Assembly (NCBI RefSeq): GCF_000014565.1
Contig: NC_008268.1
Coordinates: 3,348,001-3,412,000 of the forward strand
Direction: 5' to 3'
From: Rhodococcus jostii RHA1
Lineage (GTDB): Bacteria; Actinomycetota; Actinomycetes; Mycobacteriales; Mycobacteriaceae
Length of the DNA stretch: 64,000 nucleotides
Shown: positions 27,759-35,193 of the stretch, piece by piece
Layout: each line of letters starts with the position of its first letter
Numbering within the stretch: the stretch's first letter is position 1
Notes under the pieces: model-generated
Databases searched by the model: none
Told to the model about the DNA's origin: nothing
The model's input: only the letters and a program-made list of their open reading frames with translations
Position numbers and translations under genes: made by a program

Positions 27759-28451
27759 TGTTTCACTTACTAGTTCGTGTACCCGGCCAGAGTGCCGAGT
27801 GCTGTGGTGGACTTGTTGCGATAACTGATTGCGGGTATCACATTTGGGAACGTCGGGATTCCCGCTCTCTGTACACAATTCTCATCTCTGACACCCCGCC
27901 GAAACCATCCTCACCAGGGTGGAAACGCATCACCCCCGATGATCATTCTGACGGGGTTCCGGCTCTGTTTCGCCACAACGTGTGGGCCACCGACAAGGGC
28001 CCGGGAGGCCTGACGGTGGCAAGGAAAACGTGGAGGATGATCGATCTGATGGAGTTGTTCCGGCATTGGCATACCGGAAGGTCTCAGGGTGCCGATCTCG
28101 ACGGCCCTGAGAGATCGACCGCAAACCATCCGGAAATACCTGGCTCCGGCACTGATCATCCTGCCGAGGCCCGGCAACTGTCCGGACATGGTGCGGTGCG
28201 ATGCGCAGCGTGGGAGCGGTCCCTGTCCCCGATCCCGCCCTGGCAGCGATGGCCGGATCCCTATTTCGACGCCGATGCTCACCGTCACGGCGTGTTCGCC
28301 GCCGTCGCCGGGCCAGCCGCACGACCCCTGGCCCTTGCAGAACTCGACGACAGGAAGTATTGAGCTACAAAAGTTTTCGGAGGGGTTTTGCGACACTCAA
28401 CGATTCGATAACGACAGGTCGCCGGGGACTGTTCGTGTGAGTCCCGGAGTA
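27759..28451. other. Intergenic, no confident gene
   Basis: About 690 bases. A reverse frame of 161 codons (27,911-28,396) and overlapping forward frames were considered, but their composition looks random and none has a ribosome site. Could hold a decayed gene. Confidence 0.35.
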
Positions 28452-28475
28452 TCCGAGAAACGATCGTTTCTCGGA
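28452..28475. terminator. Perfect 24-bp palindrome after the small membrane gene
   Basis: TCCGAGAAACGA followed at once by its reverse complement (28452-28475). It lies 24 bases beyond the stop at 28499 and so may end the minus-strand operon; a protein-binding palindrome is the alternative. Confidence 0.6.
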
Positions 28476-28498
28476 CAGGCACAATATCTATTTGCGAT

Positions 28499-28747
28499 CT
28501 ATCTGCGAGAGGTGCGGTCTTCAGATTTCTCCCGCCCTGGATGAGACTGTGTCAACCTTGTCCTCACGACGCCACCGGCCTCGACGAGGGCATCAAGGAC
28601 GAACCAGGTCGCGAGGAAGGCGAGTGCTTCGAGGGCAAAGCTCCCGAACTTGTAGAAGAAGCTTGCAATGAGGAACGAGATGACGAACACCGGTACCTGA
28701 CGGACGACCACGTCCAGTGTCCGAAGCGTTCGCACGAGTTGGAACAT
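28499..28747 (-). CDS. Small two-helix membrane protein
   Basis: 82 residues. Two hydrophobic segments (about 18-38, PVFVISFLIASFFYKFG, and 41-62, ALEALAFLATWFVLDALV) and a basic/acidic tail. GGAGG stands 8 bases before ATG 28747, better than the upstream frame start at 28822. Last gene of the minus-strand group beginning with the protease. Unknown role; size and topology resemble holin-like or toxin-like peptides, but nothing specific supports that. Confidence 0.6.
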   Translation of the reverse strand: MFQLVRTLRTLDVVVRQVPVFVISFLIASFFYKFGSFALEALAFLATWFVLDALVEAGGVVRTRLTQSHPGREKSEDRTSRR

Positions 28748-28912
28748 TTCGTGTCCTCCATGTGTCCTGCGGAAGAAGGTGATTCCAGAACCGTTATCAG
28801 TTCCGTCGCAGCGGCCGTGCAAGTTGCGCCGTTTTGGCAGTCATCGCTGCCTGATGTCTCGCCGTGCCATTTTTGGCGCCATGGATCGTCAAGTAGGTTC
28901 GGCCCGAATCTC

Positions 28913-29050
28913 TCACCGCCGTCGCCGGTCACGCCGTCGCCGGTCACGCCATCGCCCGACTACCACCCAGAGACACAATGACCAGAGCAGCGTCAGTCCG
29001 GCCAGGGTGAGCAGGCAGGGCGGGCATTCCCGCAAGCGGTTTCCGTTCAT
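28913..29050 (-). CDS. 45-residue single-pass membrane peptide, coupled to upstream gene
   Basis: Begins MNGNRLRECPPCLLTLAG, has one hydrophobic segment (about 13-32) and ends in a run of Arg/Asp. Its ATG overlaps the stop of the 411-residue gene as ATGA, so it is translated by coupling. The CPPC pair before the helix is notable. Too small to assign. Confidence 0.5.
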   Translation of the reverse strand: MNGNRLRECPPCLLTLAGLTLLWSLCLWVVVGRWRDRRRRDRRRR

Positions 29051-30282
29051 ACGATCGGCACCTCGGGTTTGATTTCACGCGGCAGACAACCATCGATATC
29101 CGGGTGGTATGCCCACTGGTTCTCCGGTCGCTGCTGGCGGATGTGAGTGTCCTGTTGCTCAGGTGTCATCGCGGTCAACGGCTGCCCGGGGAGTGGCACT
29201 TTCAAGACGAGCCGGCACCATTGTTTTACGAAGTTGTCGGCGTCCGCGGGTGGGATGTGTCCACCGGTGCGGGGGGGCAGCACGATCTTCTGCATTGTGT
29301 GCACCGGGTGGATTTCGTTCCAGCCTTGGTGCGAGCCGTCCCAGACCCATTCACCGGTGACGATCACCGGCTCATCCAGCTCGACCCACCGCTTGACAGG
29401 TCCGGTGCCGAGTTCCTCATCGAACTCTCGGGCATCTTCCCAGGCATTGGCGATCGCGGTCACCATGATCGGAAAGAGCGCCCACGCAACCACGGTCTCG
29501 ATGATGTCGCAGATCACGTCGCCGATGAGGGGGATCCCACCGAGGGCCGCACGACATCCGTCACCGACTCCGGTGGCCAGGTCGAGAAACGGTGCGACCG
29601 CCCTACACACCATAAATATGCGCGCACCCTCGAACTCGCAGTGCAGTACCGGAACTTCACCGAATGAGTAGTTCGTGAGAATGTTTTCCTCGATGTTGCG
29701 TTCGATCTCGTCTTCCTTCTGTTCATATGGGCTGCCTTCATCCGTTGCCCCTCGGCGGATGTAGGTCGTGGAGTATGGCTTCGCGGATCCATCGGTGCGG
29801 GGGTCGTCCGGTACGGGCATCGTGTCCGGATCATGCAGGATTAGCGCACCCTGAATACCGTCGGAGGTCACTTTCTGCCAGTTCGACAGCCTGTTCTGTG
29901 GGGGGTACCGGTCCTCGCCGCGCGCAATCCGTGCGCGGACCTCGAAGTCCGACTCGATGAACTCGACGGTTTCGTGCGGGAACAACAGCAGATTCACGCA
30001 GAAATCGTTGTCGATGTTCTCGGGAAAGGACTTGTCCTTCTCGATGCCCGCAATGGTTCCGATCGCGCAGTGCACGCCTCCGAGACAGACGAGCTTACGG
30101 CCGAGCAGGTAGTCGCAGCCGTCTTCGGCGACCGCAGCCCAGCTCGTGCCCCATCCGAAAAGGGAAAAAACAAAGGCGACAACGCCGTCCGAGAACGCCG
30201 GATTGGAGTAAGTACTCTTTGCGACGCAGCGGGTGTAGCGGCCGTAGCCGACCACCACGTCGCCGGTCGGACCCTCGGTCAT
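29047..30282 (-). CDS. Hypothetical membrane-associated protein of the protease operon, 411 aa
   Basis: Contains several hydrophobic stretches: about 33-50, 65-80, and a stronger one at 235-285 (GDGCRAALGGIPLIGDVICD...VVAWALFPIMVTAIANAW). The rest is hydrophilic, with Cys residues in the N-terminal half. ATG 30282 overlaps the upstream stop (TGATG) and has AGGGAG seven bases before it; GTG 30285 is the alternative. No recognised domain. Its position suggests it works with the Ig-like membrane protein before it and the coupled 45-residue peptide after it. Confidence 0.6.
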   Translation of the reverse strand: MTEGPTGDVVVGYGRYTRCVAKSTYSNPAFSDGVVAFVFSLFGWGTSWAAVAEDGCDYLLGRKLVCLGGVHCAIGTIAGIEKDKSFPENIDNDFCVNLLLFPHETVEFIESDFEVRARIARGEDRYPPQNRLSNWQKVTSDGIQGALILHDPDTMPVPDDPRTDGSAKPYSTTYIRRGATDEGSPYEQKEDEIERNIEENILTNYSFGEVPVLHCEFEGARIFMVCRAVAPFLDLATGVGDGCRAALGGIPLIGDVICDIIETVVAWALFPIMVTAIANAWEDAREFDEELGTGPVKRWVELDEPVIVTGEWVWDGSHQGWNEIHPVHTMQKIVLPPRTGGHIPPADADNFVKQWCRLVLKVPLPGQPLTAMTPEQQDTHIRQQRPENQWAYHPDIDGCLPREIKPEVPIV

Positions 30283-31289
30283 CACGCGACTCCCTCTGCA
30301 ATCAGGGTGACCCCACCGATCAGGTGGCGGCTCTCGAACCCGTTGACGTTGATCGCCTGCCGTCCGACGAATCCGTCCGGAGAAGTCACCGTGACCTCCA
30401 CGTCGTTGGCCTCACCGGCCCCCAGACGGAGCTGCTGGTCGTCGACGCCGCCGAAGCTCACTCGCCAGCCGGCGGGGACCGGGTGAGCGAGTGGCTCGTG
30501 CTCGGCCCGTGCACGACGGTCCCGCTCCTCCGCATTCGGCGTCTCGGGCGGGCACAGGCGGCGGGGCGGTAGTTCGTAGCCGTCGACGGCCAGCCGAATG
30601 GTGGCCGCACGGCGCAGTGTGTTGCGGACCGGCACGGTGAATCGCGCTGTGGGACTGTTGAGTGATTTCACGTCGACGTTGTGCTGGCCCAGGTTGTTGT
30701 CCGGGTTTGCATCGAAGGGCCACACGATAAGCGCCTGCAGGCAGTAGTGTCCGGGCCTCGGCGGGGTTCGCCAGTCGACCTTCGCCACGCCCGGCGAACC
30801 GGCCGCCCCCTTGACGGGCACGTCGACCTTGTCGACACCGATCGGAACCGATACTCCGCCTATCCCGAAGTCGAGATAGGACAGCCGAACCTCGACGTCC
30901 GCGGCGGGCCCGTCGGTGGAGCCGTTCCAGATCCGCGCGAACACCCGGTATTCCGTATCCGGCGACAACGCCGATGCGTCGACCGCGACGCCGGGGGCCG
31001 CAGCCAATTCCAAATGAATATCCGGATTGCGCCAAGTGACCGCCAAGCCCTGCTTTCGCAACCAGAACTGGCTGTAGATCAGCGGATCCGCCTCTCGGAA
31101 CGCGAACTCGGGAATAACTCCTGACGGAGCCGAACCCGTAACCGACCCATCCGACCTGTTGACCCGACGCGACCGCGCTGGACGCCCACGAACGCAGGCA
31201 CACAGAAACCTCACCAGCGTGAGGAACAGAACAACCACGGCGACGAGTAAATATCCCCCGACAAGCATCCAAAGGATGCGCTCGGCCAT
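30282..31289 (-). CDS. Membrane-anchored Ig-like (CARDB-type) protein
   Basis: About 335 residues from ATG 31289. One N-terminal membrane segment (ILWMLVGGYLLVAVVVLFLTLV), then basic residues, then a region with the pattern of CARDB/Ig folds (VFARIWNGSTDGPAADVEVRL, ...DNNLGQHNVDVKS, TVPVRNTLRRAATIRLAV). This often mediates binding in bacterial surface or effector complexes. The start is uncertain because no good ribosome site precedes 31289; frames open up to 31490. Stop overlaps the next gene. Confidence 0.6.
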   Translation of the reverse strand: MAERILWMLVGGYLLVAVVVLFLTLVRFLCACVRGRPARSRRVNRSDGSVTGSAPSGVIPEFAFREADPLIYSQFWLRKQGLAVTWRNPDIHLELAAAPGVAVDASALSPDTEYRVFARIWNGSTDGPAADVEVRLSYLDFGIGGVSVPIGVDKVDVPVKGAAGSPGVAKVDWRTPPRPGHYCLQALIVWPFDANPDNNLGQHNVDVKSLNSPTARFTVPVRNTLRRAATIRLAVDGYELPPRRLCPPETPNAEERDRRARAEHEPLAHPVPAGWRVSFGGVDDQQLRLGAGEANDVEVTVTSPDGFVGRQAINVNGFESRHLIGGVTLIAEGVA

Positions 31290-31685
31290 CCTGCGGGTCG
31301 GATTCAGCGAGATACCATCACAATCATCTATGCGCCCAACCTCTCGGAGGCTTGCGCTTCGCCCACACCCGCCGCCCTCGGCGGCTCTTGTCGTCCGGCA
31401 GGACCGAACTCTCGACCTTCTGTTCACCATTCGGTTTCCCAGGTCAGGCCGGTCGACATTTGCCCACCGACATCGTGTGGCTGCCCACACTTCTATTCCT
31501 CGTGGCGACCGATTCTCGGCGCCATGTCGCCCGTAGCAGGGGGCCAGATGTAATTCGGAAGATCCTGCCCTATCAATCGTCCGCCGTAAGACGACAAAAG
31601 GTCAAGACTGGTCAGTTCGCCGCAGCCGGCGGCAGCGACCGCATCACCGACCAGCTCGGCGAAGTGCATCCCGCTAAGGTCCGAG
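31290..31685. other. Gap between protease gene and Ig-like gene
   Basis: Up to 396 bases without a supported gene, shorter if the Ig-like protein starts further upstream. May hold an internal promoter. Confidence 0.35.
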
Positions 31686-32690
31686 CTACGGGTACTCCCG
31701 CTTCGCGAACCTGACGAGGCGGACGATATCGGCCCCGCCTGAGCACCAATTCAGCTTGTAGTCGGGGATGAAGGGTATCGGGCCTTCTGAGGATACGACT
31801 GCCGTCACGAATGGCCAGGGTCGAGCTCCGGAACCGTCGTCGTAATTCCACCAGGCGAACATCGGCGAGCCGGACTGACCTGCTTTCACGTCGGCGTCGG
31901 TGGTCATGGCGCGGCCGGAGCCGTAGTCCCAGTCGTCCTCGTCCATGCTCTTGTTCCCGATGAAGATTGGATGGATCCCGCCAGCGACGTCACCTGGGTA
32001 CCCGATCGAGGACCAGACGGCGTCGTCGTCCCAGTCGCTGTCGTATTCCTTGACCCCGAGCCAACCGAAGGCCTCGCCGAGCCGTTTGTCTAGCACGAGG
32101 CAGGCGTAGTCCTCGTCGACCTCTGTGGACAGGATGCTTCCCTTGACCTTGGTATACGCAATCGCGCGCGTGTCGTAGGCAGTCTCACGAGATGTCGCGC
32201 CTGCCAGGTGGACTTCGATCTTCTCCAGCCCGCCCGACGACCAGTCGACGCAATGACTCGCGGTGAGTACGTGACGTGGCCCGATCAACACGCCCGAGCC
32301 ATACCCGAGGGCGTTGGTGATCTTGCAGACGGATCCCCACGGGTAGTTGTGGTCGTTGTAGACCACGCGGTCGTCGGGGGGATACACGGCGCACGGCTTG
32401 AGCGGTTGACCGTTGCGGAGCACCTTCGGTGGCCGCGGCAGGCGTGCCTTCGCAGGCCGGTAGGAGGTCGCGATCCACGGCGGGCAGTAACCCCCGAGGA
32501 CGCCCGGCACATCCTGACGCTGCGCAGTCTCGTCCTGACGCTGCGCATCCGCGCGTTCGAGGAAATGACGCTCGCGCTGCGGCCGCGCTTCCCGATGGAA
32601 CAGTCTCCGCAGCTCGGCTGGGACGTCCGCCGCGGCTGGCTCACCTTCCCGCCGCCTGAGTTCCACCCAGCTCAGCGCACGTTCGCTCAT
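31686..32690 (-). CDS. Trypsin/V8-like serine protease without signal peptide
   Basis: 334 residues from ATG 32690 (GGAG 6 bases upstream). The S1-type triad is complete: His146 (LTASHC), Asp194 (DEDYACLVLD) and Ser273 (AGQSGSPMF). The GxSGSP form is that of glutamyl endopeptidase/V8-like enzymes. The N-terminal 80 residues are charged and helical, with no signal peptide or membrane helix, so the protease probably works in the cytosol. That is unusual for S1 proteases and known mainly from effector or conflict systems (established for caspase/trypsin-type effectors, inferred here). It heads the minus-strand group with Ig-like and membrane proteins. Confidence 0.85.
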   Translation of the reverse strand: MSERALSWVELRRREGEPAAADVPAELRRLFHREARPQRERHFLERADAQRQDETAQRQDVPGVLGGYCPPWIATSYRPAKARLPRPPKVLRNGQPLKPCAVYPPDDRVVYNDHNYPWGSVCKITNALGYGSGVLIGPRHVLTASHCVDWSSGGLEKIEVHLAGATSRETAYDTRAIAYTKVKGSILSTEVDEDYACLVLDKRLGEAFGWLGVKEYDSDWDDDAVWSSIGYPGDVAGGIHPIFIGNKSMDEDDWDYGSGRAMTTDADVKAGQSGSPMFAWWNYDDGSGARPWPFVTAVVSSEGPIPFIPDYKLNWCSGGADIVRLVRFAKREYP

Positions 32691-32854
32691 CTCACTCTCC
32701 CGTCGGTGCGGTCCGCTCATCGAATCCGTTGCCCAAGCAGGATCTACCTCTATGATCGCCCTCGGACCGTGCGAAGCGCACGAGTACCCGACTACTCAAA
32801 TCTTGCGCGCATCCCACGTGGGTGCTGCGCTCACCCAGGCTCACCGGGCCTAGA

Positions 32855-32960
32855 TCGACCTGACGAACATCTACGTGGACAAGAAGCCCGGGGCGCATTC
32901 GGTTGTGTTGACCGACATCAGACAGCCGAAAGCCCACGACAGCTAGAGCGCGAGGGATTT
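32855..32960 (+). pseudogene. Short relic of a serine resolvase gene
   Basis: The stretch gaacatctacgtggacaaga and its surroundings (about 43 bases) are almost identical to the region of the intact resolvase encoding NIYVDKKSGA (34,321-34,350). The sequence on either side does not align. A decayed fragment left by duplication or recombination. Confidence 0.65.
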
Positions 32961-33226
32961 GTGGCGGGACTATCTGCCATCTCGGAGTCCGAGTACGAGA
33001 GCCTCGCAGAACAAGTGCGGTCTAGGTCCGATCAAGAACCTCAACTATGACCGATTGAATCTCCTGGGCGTGGCGACTGATCGGTTGACCGGTCAACGAT
33101 CGCGGAGAGAAGACGGTCACCAAGGTGTGCTTGCGGTCTCGTCGTTGGAAATGAGACGTCACCCAGACCGTATCCGGATCCTGTAAAAACCCAGGTCGCG
33201 GCGTCTCATAAGTCAATTCCACAATT

Positions 33227-33480
33227 GCGTGTCACAACCTTCGTGCAGATCTGACTTTCGGTACGCCCCTGGAGACGGATTGGGGTACGCACGGATAACG
33301 ACGCCCGAACTCGCGCGTTCGGCGCGCTCACCAAAGCTGGGATCGACCCCCCCGGCAAACGGTCCGCGGACAAGAAGTCCGGGGCCACCACCGAACGTCC
33401 CGAACTGCAGCTACGTTCGAACGGGCGATGTGATCGTGGTGCACATCCTCGACCGGGCGACCGCACCGTCCGCCCGCCCG
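33227..33480 (+). pseudogene. Decayed second copy of the resolvase 5' region
   Basis: About 250 bases align with 34,186-34,450: gtgtcacaac then a divergent leader, ggggtacgc (GYARV), caaagctgggatcgac (KAGID), gacaagaagtccggggccac and gatgtgatcgtggtgcaca. Several indels destroy the frame, and the catalytic Ser motif is damaged. The shared leader shows the upstream recombination region was duplicated too. Confidence 0.75.
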
Positions 33481-33519
33481 CCCCCTGGGGAGGCTCTCGC
33501 ACCGGGCGATCGGCGATCG

Positions 33520-33756
33520 CTACAACAGGTCGGAGTACTGCGAGCGAGCCCTCATGGCATGAATGAGCAGCTCGTTCCCACTGTCGAAGCGCAGGACAAC
33601 CAGTTCCAGGAGCCGTCCATTCGGGTCGAAACCCAGCCGGAACTCGCGCGCGGGGTTGTCGTCGTCCAGACCAGCGGTATATACGTGATGTTCTGCCGCG
33701 TAGATGCCATCATTTTCACTGATCCCGTGTTTGAGCGCGGATTTATGCGCCTTCAC
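33520..33756 (-). CDS. Probable toxin of a type II toxin-antitoxin pair
   Basis: 78 residues from a GTG at 33756 that overlaps the antitoxin stop (GTGA). It begins VKAHKSALKHGISENDGIYAAEHHVY and has LGFDPNGRLLELVVLRFD and ELLIHAMRARSQY. This pattern matches a small actinobacterial family (HALKHG...LEVI...VIHAMPLRPQY) paired with ribbon-helix-helix antitoxins and related to BrnT-like RNase toxins. Family link is from memory of motifs, so function is tentative. Confidence 0.65.
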   Translation of the reverse strand: MKAHKSALKHGISENDGIYAAEHHVYTAGLDDDNPAREFRLGFDPNGRLLELVVLRFDSGNELLIHAMRARSQYSDLL

Positions 33757-34013
33757 GCGACCTGGGTCCAGGCACGCACCGCTTCTCGAATCGCCTCGGA
33801 TCGGGAAACATGCTCCCGCTCGGCACGGGCGTTCAATGCCTCTAGCAATGCCTCGTCCATCCGCACCGGCACTACTGCGCCGGGGCCGTCCCCCACGGTC
33901 GGTCGGCCGCGTTTGCGCAGCTTTTCGACGTCGTAACCGGCCTCGGCCTCGTCTGCCCACTCCTGGATCATCCCGTCCGTGACGGGTGCTCCGTTGATCG
34001 TCTCCTCAGCCAT
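33753..34013 (-). CDS. Ribbon-helix-helix antitoxin
   Basis: 86 residues. The C-terminal 45 residues form a CopG/MetJ-type ribbon-helix-helix (VVPVRMDEALLEALNARAER...VSRSEAIREAVRAW), which binds operator DNA, with the N-terminal part likely neutralising the toxin. Antitoxin first, toxin second, overlapping by 4 bases. A short palindrome lies directly upstream. A TA pair would help keep the element or plasmid. Confidence 0.82.
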   Translation of the reverse strand: MAEETINGAPVTDGMIQEWADEAEAGYDVEKLRKRGRPTVGDGPGAVVPVRMDEALLEALNARAEREHVSRSEAIREAVRAWTQVA

Positions 34014-34020
34014 ATCATTA

Positions 34021-34031
34021 TCGTAATACGA
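34021..34031. promoter_or_regulatory. Candidate antitoxin operator
   Basis: TCGTAATACGA, a 5+1+5 palindrome 8 bases before the antitoxin ATG, placed for autoregulation by the ribbon-helix-helix protein. Confidence 0.5.
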
Positions 34032-34230
34032 AAATGAGCTCTAGGCCACGTCCTCAATCAGGCCCTGGGGGCGGTAGGGGCAGTCGATCCGAGGCATACC
34101 TGCCGCTCCCGGTTCCGGTGGTCCATCGGACCACCCCGGAGACAGCAAAGGACTACGTAGCAGCCCGAAAATTGGTTTTACCTTCCGTGTCACAACATCG
34201 TACAGAACTAACTTTCGCTACTCTCGTCAC

Positions 34231-35190
34231 ATGGAGTTGGGGTACGCCCGGGTGTCGACGAGTAAGCAGGACCTGACGCGGCAGATCGACGCGCTCCGCA
34301 AGGCCGGGGTCGACCAGGCGAACATCTACGTGGACAAGAAGTCCGGGGCCACCACCGAACGTCCTGGATTGCAGGCGCTACTGAGTTACGCCCGCGGCGG
34401 CGATGTGATCGTGGTGCACACCCTCGACCGACTCGGCCGCACCGTCCGCGACACCCTCAACCTGATCCACGACCTGCACCAGCGTGGCATCGGATTCCGG
34501 AACCTGGCCGATCCGATCCGGATCGACTCGACGAACCCGGACGACCCGATGGGGCAGTTGGCGGTGGTACTGCTGGCGCTGTTCGGGCAGATGGAACGCA
34601 CCTACGCGGTCGAGCGGGCCGCCCACGCCCGCACCGTCGCCACCGACAAGGGTCGCCGCACCGGCCGACCCAGCGTGGTCACCGACGCCCAACTCGCCTA
34701 CGCCACCCAGCTCCGCAACGACGGCGCCACGATGGCCGAGATCACCGACAAGACCGGGCTGACCCGCTCGACCCTCTACCGGCACCTGCCGCCCCGACCG
34801 GCGCAGACGCTCACCGCCGACGCCGCGCCTGAGGAAAAGCCATCGCCGGCACTGGTTCCGGTGGCGCCCTCACCGGCGGCCGGACCCTCGGCCTGTCCGA
34901 CCTGCGGATACCAACCCACCACCCGCCGGGATCTCGTCCCGCACCGCGCCGACCTCGCCACCATCTGGCTACACCTCGACGAGCGCGGCCGCCTGCGCGA
35001 GGCACGGCACTGCGCCCGCTGTCAGCCCCATGGTCACGTCCTGGTGATCAGCTGCCGCCGGTGCGGGGACGGTCCGCTGGTCACCGGGCCAGGTTCCGGC
35101 ACCGACGAGATCCCTGCGCCGGTCCGGGACTGGCTCGCACACCACAACTGGTCGGTGGGGTTAGATCTGTTGTGTCCCAACCATTCCTGA
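34231..35190 (+). CDS. Serine resolvase with C-terminal zinc ribbon
   Basis: 319 residues. Catalytic motif YARVSTSKQDL (Ser9), HTLDRLGRTVRDTLN, DPMGQLAVVLLALFGQMER, then a helix-turn-helix (MAEITDKTGLTRSTLYRHL) and a tail with CPTCGYQP, HCARC and SCRRCGDG, as in the recombinase at 1-859. Roles: resolution of cointegrates or multimers. No ribosome site is visible before ATG 34231, so the message may be leaderless. Two decayed copies of its 5' part lie within 1.4 kb upstream. Convergent with the TnpB-like gene, 3 bases between stops. Confidence 0.9.
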   Translation: MELGYARVSTSKQDLTRQIDALRKAGVDQANIYVDKKSGATTERPGLQALLSYARGGDVIVVHTLDRLGRTVRDTLNLIHDLHQRGIGFRNLADPIRIDSTNPDDPMGQLAVVLLALFGQMERTYAVERAAHARTVATDKGRRTGRPSVVTDAQLAYATQLRNDGATMAEITDKTGLTRSTLYRHLPPRPAQTLTADAAPEEKPSPALVPVAPSPAAGPSACPTCGYQPTTRRDLVPHRADLATIWLHLDERGRLREARHCARCQPHGHVLVISCRRCGDGPLVTGPGSGTDEIPAPVRDWLAHHNWSVGLDLLCPNHS

Positions 35191-35193
35191 TCC

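Noticed and set aside
27911..28396. A 161-codon reverse frame as a real gene
   Set aside because: No ribosome site, no recognisable pattern, and equally long frames on the opposite strand.
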